Below are positions 7,565 to 17,408 of a DNA stretch of 35,097 bases, in pieces (the first letter of the stretch is position 1; each line of letters begins with the position of its first letter). The position numbers and the translations under genes were made by a program. This stretch comes from Syntrophomonadaceae bacterium (GTDB lineage: Bacteria > Bacillota > Syntrophomonadia > Syntrophomonadales > Syntrophomonadaceae), in contig JAAYJK010000082.1 in the NCBI GenBank assembly GCA_012522955.1, forward strand, positions 1-35,097, in the 5' to 3' direction. Under the pieces are notes generated by a model. The model had not been told where the DNA came from. It searched no databases and saw only the letters and a program-made list of their open reading frames with translations.

Positions 7565-8497
7565 TTAAACCCTCCCTGGATAAATATATTTTAATCCTGG
7601 ATATCCAAAATCAACAGCATCAGAGCCTAATAGATGTCCGGCTGGGGCCAATCTCTTAAAAAACACATCCCAGTAAAGGCTGCCATTTAAAACTTCGACT
7701 CTGCTCTTGGGGTCCAAACCCGCAATTGAGCGGGCTACGTCGATAGCATCATAATAATTGCCCAGGCTATCCACCAAGCCCATGTCCAAGCCCATACGTC
7801 CGGAAAAAATCCGTCCATCTGCTATTTGCACTAATTTATCTTCTTCTATTTTACCTCGGCGCCCGCGTCGAACCTGGTCTAAAAATTGTGCGTAGGAATC
7901 ATCTACTATTTCCTGTAAGAGCGCTTTCTCCTCTTGGGTCATATCCCGGTAGGAAGATCCGATATCCTTATAGGGAGCGCTCTTGATCACCTCTTGCTCT
8001 AGTCCTATTTTTTCATATAAACCCTCCAAATTGGTTAATTCCATAATAACCCCGATGCTGCCGGTCAAGGTGCCCCCATTGGCTACTATATGGTCACTGC
8101 TGCAGGCAATCCAATAACCCCCAGAAGCACATACCTCTCCCATGGATACCACTACCTTTTTACCTGCAGCCCTTAACTTATCTAATTCTATGCCTATTTC
8201 CTGGGAAGCCACGGTAGTACCGCCCGGACTATTAATCCTCAATAGCAGCACTTTAATATCTTCTCTTTCTCGGGCCGTTTTTATTGCGTTCATTATATCA
8301 TCGGAGCTGGCAGCTGCTGAACTAAACAGATTGGCTGAAGATTCAGCACTTATCACACCGTTGATTTCAATAACTCCTATAGTATCAGGGCCAGTATGAG
8401 CAGCAGGGCCTGCTTCTCCTCGAACTTGCCATATGGCCAGACCGGCCATAGTCAATAAAAACAAGGCCAGCAGCAGCACCACTATATTTTTATGCAT
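7565..8497 (-). CDS. sppA: Signal peptide peptidase SppA
   Basis: Membrane-anchored serine protease that degrades signal peptides left in the membrane. From the ATG at 8497 the protein has 310 residues, with one N-terminal membrane anchor (about 5-24) and a single protease domain, like the short Bacillus-type SppA rather than the double-length E. coli form. The Ser-Lys dyad is visible: S125 in EVCASGGYW and K177 in SAPYKDIGS, 52 residues apart as in the B. subtilis enzyme. A GGGGGGAGAA ribosome binding site supports this start over an upstream TTG at 8515. The start codon overlaps the end of the racemase gene by 8 bp, so translation is probably coupled. Confidence 0.92.
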   Translation of the reverse strand: MHKNIVVLLLALFLLTMAGLAIWQVRGEAGPAAHTGPDTIGVIEINGVISAESSANLFSSAAASSDDIMNAIKTAREREDIKVLLLRINSPGGTTVASQEIGIELDKLRAAGKKVVVSMGEVCASGGYWIACSSDHIVANGGTLTGSIGVIMELTNLEGLYEKIGLEQEVIKSAPYKDIGSSYRDMTQEEKALLQEIVDDSYAQFLDQVRRGRRGKIEEDKLVQIADGRIFSGRMGLDMGLVDSLGNYYDAIDVARSIAGLDPKSRVEVLNGSLYWDVFFKRLAPAGHLLGSDAVDFGYPGLKYIYPGRV

Positions 8498-9692
8498 ATA
8501 TTCTCCCCCCGACAATTAATTCAGCCTTAGTCGGATCTAAGTCTTCCTCACTGATATACCCTTCCTGGTATCGATAAAATCTCGGAATCCCATCTCCTAC
8601 CAGGGTCTTGCGCAAGGGAACTTCTACCTGATCCTGCCTGGATAGCTGGATGTCGTCCGGAATCTCTACCAGAGCCATTTGCATGAAAACCTTACCTCGA
8701 ATAGGATAGTTCTTTCCTTGGATCACCACGCTGCGAGTAAATCTATTTAATCCCAAAAAACTCAGTATGGTCTTCAATATAATTTTTGCCAAATCCAGCC
8801 ACCCGCTGGGCGGATTTCCTACCTCCAGTGCCAAACCGTTGATAAAGCCCACTGGAATTACAACAATTTGGGCATCCCGCTTTAAGCGGTAGGTTCCATA
8901 ATAACCCAGAGTGCTTCCTTTTCGACATTTTTTTATGGCGATTATCCGGCACTTAAATTTAAAGGGATCCATCAACTTCAGCCCTCCTGATACTCCAGCC
9001 GGATAATGCCCTGAAAGCAAAGTGCCAATGCGAACCGCACCCATTTGCATATGGGGATAGAGAGCCAACACCCCGCTATTAGCACAGTGTTGCCAGGTAA
9101 AATGATATCCGCAGGCCTGCAATTTTTCAATGGTGGCCTGGAATAAGCTGAATTGTTGCTGGCAGCTGTCAGTAGAAGATGCATTGACCATATGGGTGTA
9201 TATTCCATCCATCTTGATCAGAGGATTTTCGCTCAAGCTATGACAAATCTCCAGCGCTTCTGAACCTTCCAGGCCAAATCGTCCCAATCCGGTCTCAATT
9301 TTTAGGTGCACCTTGAGGCTCAGCTCGTATCGCTTAGATACCCTATCAATCAATTGAGCATCATAGGCGGAAGCCAGCGTAAGGGTTATGTTCTGCTGCG
9401 CCCCTTGCATCACCTGTTCTTCCTCAGTCACAGGACTCAATATCATTATTTCGGACTTAATGCCTCTGCTTCTAAGCTTTAAGGCTTCCTCAAGATAGCT
9501 TACGGCAAAAAAATCTACCCCCTGACTCTCCAGGATACTGGCAGTACCGAGTGCTCCATGGCCGTAGGCATTGGCCTTGACAACTGCTATCAGCCTTACC
9601 CCTGCTTTGAGCAGAGTTTTAACTTCTCGCAGATTTTGTACAATTGCTGCTGTATCTATCTCTACCCACTGCTGGGGTTGTTGATAATCCAC
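8490..9692 (-). CDS. alr: Alanine racemase homologue with a divergent C-terminal half
   Basis: PLP enzyme of the alanine racemase fold, which would supply D-alanine (or another D-amino acid) for peptidoglycan. The N-terminal barrel is normal: the PLP lysine is K39 in AVVKANAYGHG, and IETGLGRFG and QMGAVRIGTLLSG are conserved. Y265 in LGYYGTY aligns with the second catalytic base. The C-terminal domain is unusual. The usual GYADGYPR segment reads GFINGLALEVG (282-292), the usual cMDmtMvDv segment reads FMQMALVEIP (336-345), and a hydrophobic insert (about 302-318, IILKTILSFLGL) is present. The GTG start at 9692 has GGAGGAA upstream. Substrate is uncertain: it may be a true Alr, a racemase for another amino acid, or a paralogue. 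Confidence 0.78.
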   Translation of the reverse strand: MDYQQPQQWVEIDTAAIVQNLREVKTLLKAGVRLIAVVKANAYGHGALGTASILESQGVDFFAVSYLEEALKLRSRGIKSEIMILSPVTEEEQVMQGAQQNITLTLASAYDAQLIDRVSKRYELSLKVHLKIETGLGRFGLEGSEALEICHSLSENPLIKMDGIYTHMVNASSTDSCQQQFSLFQATIEKLQACGYHFTWQHCANSGVLALYPHMQMGAVRIGTLLSGHYPAGVSGGLKLMDPFKFKCRIIAIKKCRKGSTLGYYGTYRLKRDAQIVVIPVGFINGLALEVGNPPSGWLDLAKIILKTILSFLGLNRFTRSVVIQGKNYPIRGKVFMQMALVEIPDDIQLSRQDQVEVPLRKTLVGDGIPRFYRYQEGYISEEDLDPTKAELIVGGRIYA

Positions 9693-9695
9693 TTT

Positions 9696-10775
9696 TTATT
9701 CCTCCTGACCCCTTTTTTTAGCCGATCTGCTTATGGTCTGATAGAGGGGCAGAAAATTGTTCCACAGCCAATAAAAAAAGGGCGAATAGACTTGGTCCCA
9801 CTCTCCGATAAATTCGGTCAATTGACCTCCAAAACCCTTTTTAAATCGATATAGCCCATAAAGAGGGTTGTCTTCGTCCAGGTCGCCGGAAACTCCTCTA
9901 AAATCATATAGAGAACAACCTCTTTCTTGAGCCCATTGAATCATGGCCCATTGGATTAGATAATTGGGCATTAAGTTTCTTTTATTATTGCTGGAGGCCC
10001 CATATAGGTACCATACTTTATCACCCGTAATCATAGCCAGGGTAGCAGCTATGACATCTCCTTCATGTTCGGCCAGAAATATCTGAGCGAATCCATTATG
10101 AACCATGTAATCCCATATCCATTCAAAGTATTCATAACCTCTAATTAAGAATTGGTCACGGCGGGCGGTTTCCAGCAGAATATCATAGAAAGCCTGCAAA
10201 TCCTCTTTGTCCCTGGCCATACGGATTTCTACCCCTTTTTTACCTGCCAGCCGCAAGTTGTACCTCCACTTGGAATGCATGTTTTCCAGCAGTTTTACTT
10301 CGCTGGGAGTGATATCCAGACGAAAGACAAAGCGTGGTTGCACTCCTTCAAAATTAAATCCGGTTTCATTTTCTTTGAACCCGCAATCGCCCAGAACATT
10401 TTTATATGCCGTATTATCCTTTATAATATCTGGATCAATTTTAAGAAAGATAGCCCCATGTTCCCGGGCCACTTTCTGGGCCCCTTCAAAAAGATTGCGG
10501 TTTAAGACCGGCTGATCCATATCTACTACTGGTCCCCGGGGGGAATAGAATATACTTTTTTTTAGTCCGGGCACTGGTAGGTTCCTTTTCAAAATCAGGA
10601 GAGAAGCTCTTATCTCCCCATCTTCCTCCAGTAACAGGGGTAATTTTTCCCAGCCCATGCCTTCTTTTACCTGCCCCCATTCCCATAGTTGCAGAAAATG
10701 TCCCCGGGGATGCTGGACTACAAAATCGTTGTATCTATCCTTTTCTTTCTCATCTATAACCCTGGTAGTAAACAT
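9696..10775 (-). CDS. FemAB-family peptidyltransferase (lipid II aminoacyl transferase-like)
   Basis: A 359-aa member of the FemA/B/X family, double-GNAT-fold enzymes that add amino acids from aminoacyl-tRNA to lipid II or peptidoglycan. Characteristic segments are HFLQLWEWGQVKEGMGWE near the N-terminus, FYSPRGPVVDM, LKIDPDI, MHSKWRYNLRLAGKKGVE (acceptor-binding region) and the C-terminal YDFRGVSGDLDEDNPLYGLYRFKKGFGG, which is diagnostic of the family. It has no membrane segment and should be cytoplasmic. It ends 3 bp before the racemase start, so an amino-acid ligase and a racemase are coupled, fitting a role in making wall peptide branches. The residue added cannot be read from sequence. 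Confidence 0.85.
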   Translation of the reverse strand: MFTTRVIDEKEKDRYNDFVVQHPRGHFLQLWEWGQVKEGMGWEKLPLLLEEDGEIRASLLILKRNLPVPGLKKSIFYSPRGPVVDMDQPVLNRNLFEGAQKVAREHGAIFLKIDPDIIKDNTAYKNVLGDCGFKENETGFNFEGVQPRFVFRLDITPSEVKLLENMHSKWRYNLRLAGKKGVEIRMARDKEDLQAFYDILLETARRDQFLIRGYEYFEWIWDYMVHNGFAQIFLAEHEGDVIAATLAMITGDKVWYLYGASSNNKRNLMPNYLIQWAMIQWAQERGCSLYDFRGVSGDLDEDNPLYGLYRFKKGFGGQLTEFIGEWDQVYSPFFYWLWNNFLPLYQTISRSAKKRGQEE

Positions 10776-10815
10776 TGTGTCGCTCCCTTGTCATATTATC
10801 CCTTAATCTCACCAT

Positions 10816-10835
10816 GAGGATACAGCGGTATCCTC
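10816..10835 (-). terminator. Perfect 8-bp hairpin between pyrG and the FemAB gene
   Basis: GAGGATAC (10816-10823) and GTATCCTC (10828-10835) enclose a 4-nt loop. It lies after pyrG and upstream of the FemAB-type gene. No U-run follows on either strand, so it may be a weak terminator or a leader structure. Confidence 0.35.
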
Positions 10836-10884
10836 TTAATCTTAAGCTACTGCTTAGCTGAACATTCCTTATTTCCTGTCCTGC

Positions 10885-10924
10885 CCCCAATTCAGCAGTT
10901 GTTGGTTTAAACCTGGAATTGGGG
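10885..10924 (-). terminator. Inverted repeat just after the pyrG stop
   Basis: CCCCAATTC (10885-10893) pairs with GAATTGGGG (10916-10924), a perfect 9-bp stem around a 22-nt loop, 24 bp beyond the pyrG stop codon. It is the best candidate for the pyrG transcript end, though a U-run is lacking. Confidence 0.4.
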
Positions 10925-10948
10925 CTAGAATTAATCCCGCCCCTCAAT

Positions 10949-12607
<1,659 letters not shown>

Positions 12608-12616
12608 TTACTACTC

Positions 12617-13267
12617 TTATTCTGAAACGGTCAACCGGCTGCTGTAATCCAATATTATTATTTCCATGGTCTCGGGAAGATTATCAGCATTTATCTTCAG
12701 ATAAGGTTGTTTAATCACCTGCTCGAATTGACAGGTAAACTCTTCAACTGGAGCTAATTCAAAACAGAGATGAGGAGTATGATAATGCATGGGAATCACT
12801 ATCCTGGGCTTAATGGCCTGGACAATATCATAGGCTTCCCTGGCATCCACAGTATACACCCCTCCGACCGGAATCATTAAAAGGTCTATCTTCCCCAGGG
12901 CCGTATACTGTTCCGGACTCAGCTGATGACCCAGATCTCCCAGGTGCAATAGGGTAATACCTTCAGTTTCGATTTTAAATATTATATTTGAACCCCGTTC
13001 CTTGCCTTCCGACTGGTCATGGTAGGTAGCAAATCCGCTGATTTTAAAGCCAGCTACATTAAATTCTCCTGTTGCTTGCAGCTTGATTGGACTGCCCTTT
13101 AAGCGGTCTACCGCACAGTGATCCCAATGATCATGACTAACCGTAGCTACATCCACTTCTGCTTCCCATACCGGATATCCTAGTTTTTCATCAAAAGGAT
13201 CCGTGATTAGCTTTTTACCCCCACTTTCCACGAAAAATGAAGCATGTCCCAGCCAAAACATCTGCAT
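12617..13267 (-). CDS. MBL-fold metal-dependent hydrolase (UPF0173-like)
   Basis: A 216-aa metallo-beta-lactamase-fold protein of the UPF0173/UlaG-like group. The metal motif is SHDHWDH (H45, H47, D49, H50), followed by GDLGH (further ligands in LLHLGDLGHQL) and a histidine in VIPMHYHTPH. The N-terminus MFWLGHASFFVE is typical of the group. Members act on varied phosphoesters or lactones and the substrate here is unknown. It lies 6 bp after rpoE and 60 bp before pyrG, so it sits inside the usual rpoE-pyrG pair. The start at ATG 13267 has a modest AAAGGA site. Confidence is high for the fold, but no function can be assigned. Confidence 0.82.
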   Translation of the reverse strand: MQMFWLGHASFFVESGGKKLITDPFDEKLGYPVWEAEVDVATVSHDHWDHCAVDRLKGSPIKLQATGEFNVAGFKISGFATYHDQSEGKERGSNIIFKIETEGITLLHLGDLGHQLSPEQYTALGKIDLLMIPVGGVYTVDAREAYDIVQAIKPRIVIPMHYHTPHLCFELAPVEEFTCQFEQVIKQPYLKINADNLPETMEIIILDYSSRLTVSE

Positions 13268-13273
13268 AATGAC

Positions 13274-13507
13274 CTAATCCTTTCCTTTAACTCTTTTGGG
13301 ATCCAGGTACCAGAAACCATCCCCCTGGTATTGTAGTCGATGATCCAGGTTTAAACGGGAGAATATAGGTACCAGGGTTGATATCTTCTGATCTCTGCCC
13401 ATTCGCGCCGCAATCTCTTTTAATAAAGCCTCATAAAACATAGACTCCTGGTTCTCTAACAATATCTCTACCGCTAAATCTGCTTCCGTCTTTTTTCTGC
13501 TAACCAT
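13274..13507 (-). CDS. rpoE: RNA polymerase delta subunit, short form (HARE-HTH domain only)
   Basis: A 77-aa protein made of a single HARE-HTH domain (SMFYEALLKEIAARMG ... IFSRLNLDHRLQYQGDGFWYLDPKR). This corresponds to the N-terminal half of Firmicute RNA polymerase delta, which binds core polymerase and affects promoter open-complex stability. The long acidic, disordered C-terminal tail present in Bacillus delta (about 170 residues in total) is missing; the protein ends in a basic tail (KRVKGKD). The position between argS and pyrG supports the assignment. AGGAGGTAAATC precedes the ATG. The alternative is a generic HARE-HTH DNA-binding protein, but synteny makes delta more likely. Confidence 0.75.
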   Translation of the reverse strand: MVSRKKTEADLAVEILLENQESMFYEALLKEIAARMGRDQKISTLVPIFSRLNLDHRLQYQGDGFWYLDPKRVKGKD

Positions 13508-13517
13508 GATTTACCTC

Positions 13518-15200
13518 CTACATATACTCAGGTGCACTGACACCTAGAATCGATAGTGCATTCTTAAGGGTTATCCCGGCAACCTGCATCAGCAGCAATC
13601 TAGCTCCCTGCAGTCCGGCTTCTACATTTATTACTCGGTGACGATTATAAAAACTGTGGAATAATCCGGCCAGATCCAGCACATATCTGGCTATGCGATG
13701 AGGAGCCAGAGTGGCAGCCGATAAGCGTATTTCTTCGGGAAAATCAGCGATCTTCCTTAACAATGCCATTTCTTCCTCCTCCTGCAAAAGACCTGTATCA
13801 ATGCTATCCAGGGAAGGCATGGTGATACCGGCGGCGGCAGCTTGGCGAAAAATACTGCAAATCCGGGCATGGGCATATTGGACATAGTAAACTGGATTAT
13901 CCTGGCTTTGCTCAGCTGCCAGGCGAAGATCAAAATCCAGCTGACTATCGGGACTGCGCATGACAAAAAAGAAGCGCGCCGCATCTTTTCCCAACTCTTC
14001 TATGAGTTCGTCCAGGGCGATGGTGGTTCCGGTGCGTTTAGACATTCGAACCAAGTCTTTACCTCGATACAACCTTACCAGTTGCATTAATAAAACATCC
14101 AGCATATCCCGCTTGTATCCTAAGGCCTCGATAGCATCTTTCATGCGATTAACATGTCCATGATGGTCAGCTCCCCAGACATTTATCACCCAATCGAAAC
14201 CTCGCTGATATTTATCCTGATGATAGGCAATATCGGCGGCAAAATAAGTAGGCAGCCCATTGGCACGCAAAACCACGTTATCTTTATCTTCTTCCGAGCT
14301 ATTAGTTTTAAACCACCAGGCGCCTTCTTTTTCATAAATATAGCCTTTCTCCTGCAAGCTATTTATCGCCCTTTGCACCGAACCGGATTCATGCAGGGTT
14401 TTCTCACTAAACCAGACATCGTATTCAACTCCAAAACTCTTTAGGGTTCTTTTGATATAGGATATTTTTTCTTCCAGGGCAAATTCCACAATAATTTTTC
14501 TTCGTCTCTCCTTGGGCATATGGATTAAGCTGTCACCATAATGATGGATAATGTTTCTCACGGTTTCTATTAAATCCTGTCCCGCATATCCATTATGGGG
14601 GAATTCTACATCATGCCCGGTCAATTGCAAGTACCTGGCTTCTAAAGAATCCCCAAAAATTTCGATCTGGTTCCCAGCATCATTTATGTAAAACTCTCTT
14701 TCCACTTCATAGCCGGCATATTTGAGTATATTAGCCAGAGTATCGCCTATAGCTCCACCTCGGGCATTTCCCATATGCAGATTGCCAGTAGGATTGGCAC
14801 TGACAAACTCTACTTGCACTTTGCAGCCTTGCTCTTCATTGTAGCCGAAGTCTTCCCCCATTTGCTCCACGATAAAAGGTATTTGGTAAAGCCATTTATT
14901 ATTAAGAAAAATATTAATAAATCCAGGTCCGGCAATCTCTATCTTTTCTATTTGTTCCTGTTCTCCCAAATCAATGGCATTGACAATTATCTGAGCAATT
15001 TGACGCGGAGCCATCTTGGCCTCCCGGGCCAGGATCATGGCCGCATTGCAGGCGAAATCCCCATGTCCCTTTTCCCGGGGAACCTCTATTATGAATTCCG
15101 GTATCTGCTCATAATTTATTAAACCTTCCTCTTGGGCCGATTCCAATGCTGCAACTATCTTCTCTCTAATTAAGTGATTGATCTCTTGAATGGGGTTCAT
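13518..15200 (-). CDS. argS: Arginyl-tRNA synthetase
   Basis: Class I aminoacyl-tRNA synthetase that charges tRNA-Arg. The protein is 560 aa from the ATG at 15200, chosen because GAGGAGGAAAACA directly precedes it; an upstream in-frame TTG (15215) lies before that site. Visible motifs are the HIGH equivalent HMGN in [16 protein letters not shown], the KMSKS equivalent MSKR in [12 protein letters not shown], and the DALR anticodon-binding domain at the C-terminus ([17 protein letters not shown] onward). The N-terminal Arg-specific domain ([14 protein letters not shown]) is present. rpoE starts 10 bp downstream. No T-box leader motif was seen in the 125 bp upstream, which it shares with a divergent gene. 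Confidence 0.97.
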   Translation of the reverse strand: MNPIQEINHLIREKIVAALESAQEEGLINYEQIPEFIIEVPREKGHGDFACNAAMILAREAKMAPRQIAQIIVNAIDLGEQEQIEKIEIAGPGFINIFLNNKWLYQIPFIVEQMGEDFGYNEEQGCKVQVEFVSANPTGNLHMGNARGGAIGDTLANILKYAGYEVEREFYINDAGNQIEIFGDSLEARYLQLTGHDVEFPHNGYAGQDLIETVRNIIHHYGDSLIHMPKERRRKIIVEFALEEKISYIKRTLKSFGVEYDVWFSEKTLHESGSVQRAINSLQEKGYIYEKEGAWWFKTNSSEEDKDNVVLRANGLPTYFAADIAYHQDKYQRGFDWVINVWGADHHGHVNRMKDAIEALGYKRDMLDVLLMQLVRLYRGKDLVRMSKRTGTTIALDELIEELGKDAARFFFVMRSPDSQLDFDLRLAAEQSQDNPVYYVQYAHARICSIFRQAAAAGITMPSLDSIDTGLLQEEEEMALLRKIADFPEEIRLSAATLAPHRIARYVLDLAGLFHSFYNRHRVINVEAGLQGARLLLMQVAGITLKNALSILGVSAPEYM

Positions 15201-15325
15201 TGTTTTCCTCCTCAAATTTGCTTCTCAACCTACATATATTTTATCCCATTGTGGGAAAAACTTAAAAAAGAACTGCCCCTTTAGGGAACTTATTTTTTTA
15301 TTACATCATTGAAGGAGGTATCCAA

Positions 15326-15697
15326 ATGCAACTGAATCCTGGTGAAAGATCAATTCTAGCCTATTTCACCCAGCAAGAGCAGGCCCAACAAGCTGCCCAA
15401 ACTTTACGATCCATGGGTTATCAGGATCTGCAAATTACTTTACTATCCCCTTATCCTCGCCGCCCCATGCATAAATCCTCACCCTCCTATTTATCCCACC
15501 TGGTTTTGGGAAGCCGGGGAGGCGGGGAATATAATCCTGGTCATGGTCCCCTTATGGCTGCCGATCCAGCCGTTAGCGGCATGTCTTCTCCTTCATTGGC
15601 CGCAGCTGAGCCCAGCTACCTGCTTACCCTGGTATGCAACACCGAGGATGGCGCGGCTGCCCTGGAAGTTCTTAAACAGTATGGGGCCAGCATATAA
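15326..15697 (+). CDS. Unknown 123-aa protein with a split ferredoxin-like pattern
   Basis: I do not recognise a named family. The protein has an N-terminal segment (SILAYFTQQEQAQQAAQTLR followed by a predicted strand, about 9-40) and a C-terminal segment (YLLTLVCNTEDGAAALEVLKQYG, about 98-120). Each reads as beta-alpha-beta, separated by a Gly/Pro/Ser-rich linker (about 42-95). The shape recalls small proteins with stress-protein YflT-type folds. AAGGAGG precedes the ATG with 8-nt spacing. It is divergent from argS, with 125 bp between them that must hold both promoters. No signal peptide, membrane segment or Cys motif is present. It is likely a real gene because of the ribosome binding site and coding-like composition. 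Confidence 0.65.
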   Translation: MQLNPGERSILAYFTQQEQAQQAAQTLRSMGYQDLQITLLSPYPRRPMHKSSPSYLSHLVLGSRGGGEYNPGHGPLMAADPAVSGMSSPSLAAAEPSYLLTLVCNTEDGAAALEVLKQYGASI

Positions 15698-15863
15698 TGC
15701 TGTTCTTTTCAGTTTCCAAACAGGAATACTCCAGACCGGCTTAAATGGGCCTTATTTCAGGTATTGGTTTCTAAACCTGACCGCAAAGATAAGCAGGAAA
15801 ATACCTCATACCTATTATTATATCCTGCTTAAGCCTAATGTAAAAGCACTCTGGCCCTGGACG

Positions 15864-15887
15864 GCAGCCTTAACTGCTCAAGGCTGC
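15864..15887. terminator. Perfect 8-bp hairpin between convergent genes
   Basis: GCAGCCTT (15864-15871) and AAGGCTGC (15880-15887) with an 8-nt loop lie between the 123-aa gene (plus strand) and the HD-GYP-like gene (minus strand). A short TCAGGCCTGA palindrome follows at 15887-15896. There is no U-run on either side, so the assignment as a two-way terminator rests on position only. Confidence 0.4.
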
Positions 15888-15906
15888 TCAGGCCTGAATG
15901 TTAATC

Positions 15907-17058
15907 CTATTCCTCCTCCTGGGGTTTTAAAGCAGTTTCAATTTCCTCCAAGGCTACTATCACCAGGGGATCAAGTATTGATCCCGACGATTTTTTAATC
16001 ACCTGCAAAGCTGAAGCCGGCGATAGCTGTTCCTCACCTGGACATAAGCAGGTCAGGGCATCATAGATATCGGCCACCGCTATGATTCTAGCTATAAAGG
16101 GAATATCCATTGCGGCTAAGCCTTCTGGTTCCCCGGTGCCATTATATCGTTCGTGGTGATAACGTATACCCTCCCTGACTCGTTTTAAGTCTCCTATCCC
16201 TTCCAGCAGCCCGGCCCCACGGGTGGCATGCTCCATTCCATCCGACTCCATAGTTTGCCCGCCTATTTTGCCTATATCATGTAATAAGGCACTGTAGTAT
16301 AAATCCTTTATTTCATCTTTATCCAAACCCAGCCTCTCTCCCAACAATCTGCTTAGTACAGCTACCCTTTCGCTATGCCCCTGAAAATCAGCTTCCTGAT
16401 CCTCAATGGCTCGGACCAAAGCCTTTATGATTTCCATAGGGTACAACTGCGCCTCTTGCTCTTCCAGCAATTGTTCCATACTGGAAAGGCACACGTCCTT
16501 TAGCTCTTCAATCATTTCTATTTCTCGATGGCTGAAAGCCTCCAACTTTTTCTTGTTGAGGATAATTAAAACCCCATAGCCATTGGTTCCCCTGCGGAAT
16601 TCTACCGCCAAGATTGACTGAACGGCATCCGGCAACTCCAAATCAGCCGGAACCCTATTCTGCTCATCCACCACCAGGCTCTTCTGCTTGCCTTCCACCC
16701 ATCTGCCGATAGCAGCAATATAATCCGGGGCCTGCTCCCGGGCATATTTCTCTTTAAGGGGTTTCCATATTATCACCTTTTCGCAAGGAATCATACGCAT
16801 AGCATATTTGGAGGCTATTCTATAGACTCCCTGAAGGTCCCGGTTTTGGATCAAACTTCGACTGAATTCCAATTGCAGTCTCTGTTCAGCTATATATTCA
16901 ATTCGATTCCGACTTAAGGCTGCATAGTAGGTAAGCCCAAGACCTCCCGGCAGAATAATGAAAGCTGCAAGCAGACCAGGTATAAGGTCCACCATCATAA
17001 GGGCAGTAAGCAGGGCAGTTATTATCAAGCCCATCCACAAGATATTCTTGGTCTCCAT
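15907..17058 (-). CDS. Membrane-anchored HD-GYP-like phosphohydrolase with a GAF-like domain
   Basis: A 383-aa protein with two N-terminal membrane segments (about 5-22 and 26-48), a GAF-like sensory region (about 65-195) and an HD-GYP-type domain (about 205-375). Metal ligands are present: H228 (QGHSERV), H260-D261 (ALLHDIGKIG), H277, H301-H302 (RYHHERYNG) and D330 (AVADIYDAL). The GYP signature reads GTGEPEGL, with Glu where Tyr is usual. HD-GYP proteins hydrolyse c-di-GMP or related cyclic dinucleotides, and loss of the Tyr leaves the substrate open. The start at ATG 17058 has a G-rich ribosome binding site. It stands alone, divergent from the cyclophilin gene. The 350-bp divergent gap also holds a GC-rich palindrome. 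Confidence 0.83.
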   Translation of the reverse strand: METKNILWMGLIITALLTALMMVDLIPGLLAAFIILPGGLGLTYYAALSRNRIEYIAEQRLQLEFSRSLIQNRDLQGVYRIASKYAMRMIPCEKVIIWKPLKEKYAREQAPDYIAAIGRWVEGKQKSLVVDEQNRVPADLELPDAVQSILAVEFRRGTNGYGVLIILNKKKLEAFSHREIEMIEELKDVCLSSMEQLLEEQEAQLYPMEIIKALVRAIEDQEADFQGHSERVAVLSRLLGERLGLDKDEIKDLYYSALLHDIGKIGGQTMESDGMEHATRGAGLLEGIGDLKRVREGIRYHHERYNGTGEPEGLAAMDIPFIARIIAVADIYDALTCLCPGEEQLSPASALQVIKKSSGSILDPLVIVALEEIETALKPQEEE

Positions 17059-17240
17059 CTCAAGTTCCCCCCAGCCTCTTTTCTTAAAGCATTCTCTATT
17101 TCGGCCATTTTTCCTACCCCTTAACTTATTTAATCAGATCTAATGCCCATGGATTTTACATGGGAGCGTATTAATTAACTTATCACCCCACATGATTAGG
17201 GAACACCAGCTAGTATGAAGAATTTGTGGCTATACCCGAC

Positions 17241-17259
17241 GGGCGGTTAAAGACCGCCC
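17241..17259. repeat. GC-rich palindrome, REP-like
   Basis: GGGCGGT (17241-17247) and ACCGCCC (17253-17259) form a perfect 7-bp stem around TAAAG, flanked by CCGAC on the left and CCTACTA on the right. This layout resembles short interspersed palindromes that I know recur in many bacterial genomes. Apart from it, the 350-bp gap (17059-17408) shows no gene, only the divergent promoter regions. Confidence 0.4.
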
Positions 17260-17366
17260 CTACTATATTAGGCAAACACCTGATAAATCGGGATAAACCA
17301 AAGCCAATTCCCATTTAGCCCATTTAATCAGCTTATCAAATGATGGGCATAATTTCCTTATATTTC

Positions 17367-17375
17367 TGGTATAAT
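17367..17375 (+). promoter_or_regulatory. Extended -10 promoter for the cyclophilin gene
   Basis: TGGTATAAT is a perfect extended -10 element 33 bp upstream of the ATG. No clear -35 is visible, which is acceptable for an extended -10 sigma-A promoter. Confidence 0.6.
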
Positions 17376-17408
17376 GAAGCTTAACTATATGTAAGAAAGG
17401 AAGATTTG

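Noticed and set aside
10750-10947. 65-codon minus-strand frame between pyrG and the FemAB-type gene
   Set aside because: It overlaps two hairpins and the start of the FemAB-type gene, has no ribosome binding site, and its composition is not protein-like.
15201-15325. T-box leader upstream of argS
   Set aside because: The region is only 125 bp and the conserved T-box sequence (AGGGTGGNACCGCG) is absent.
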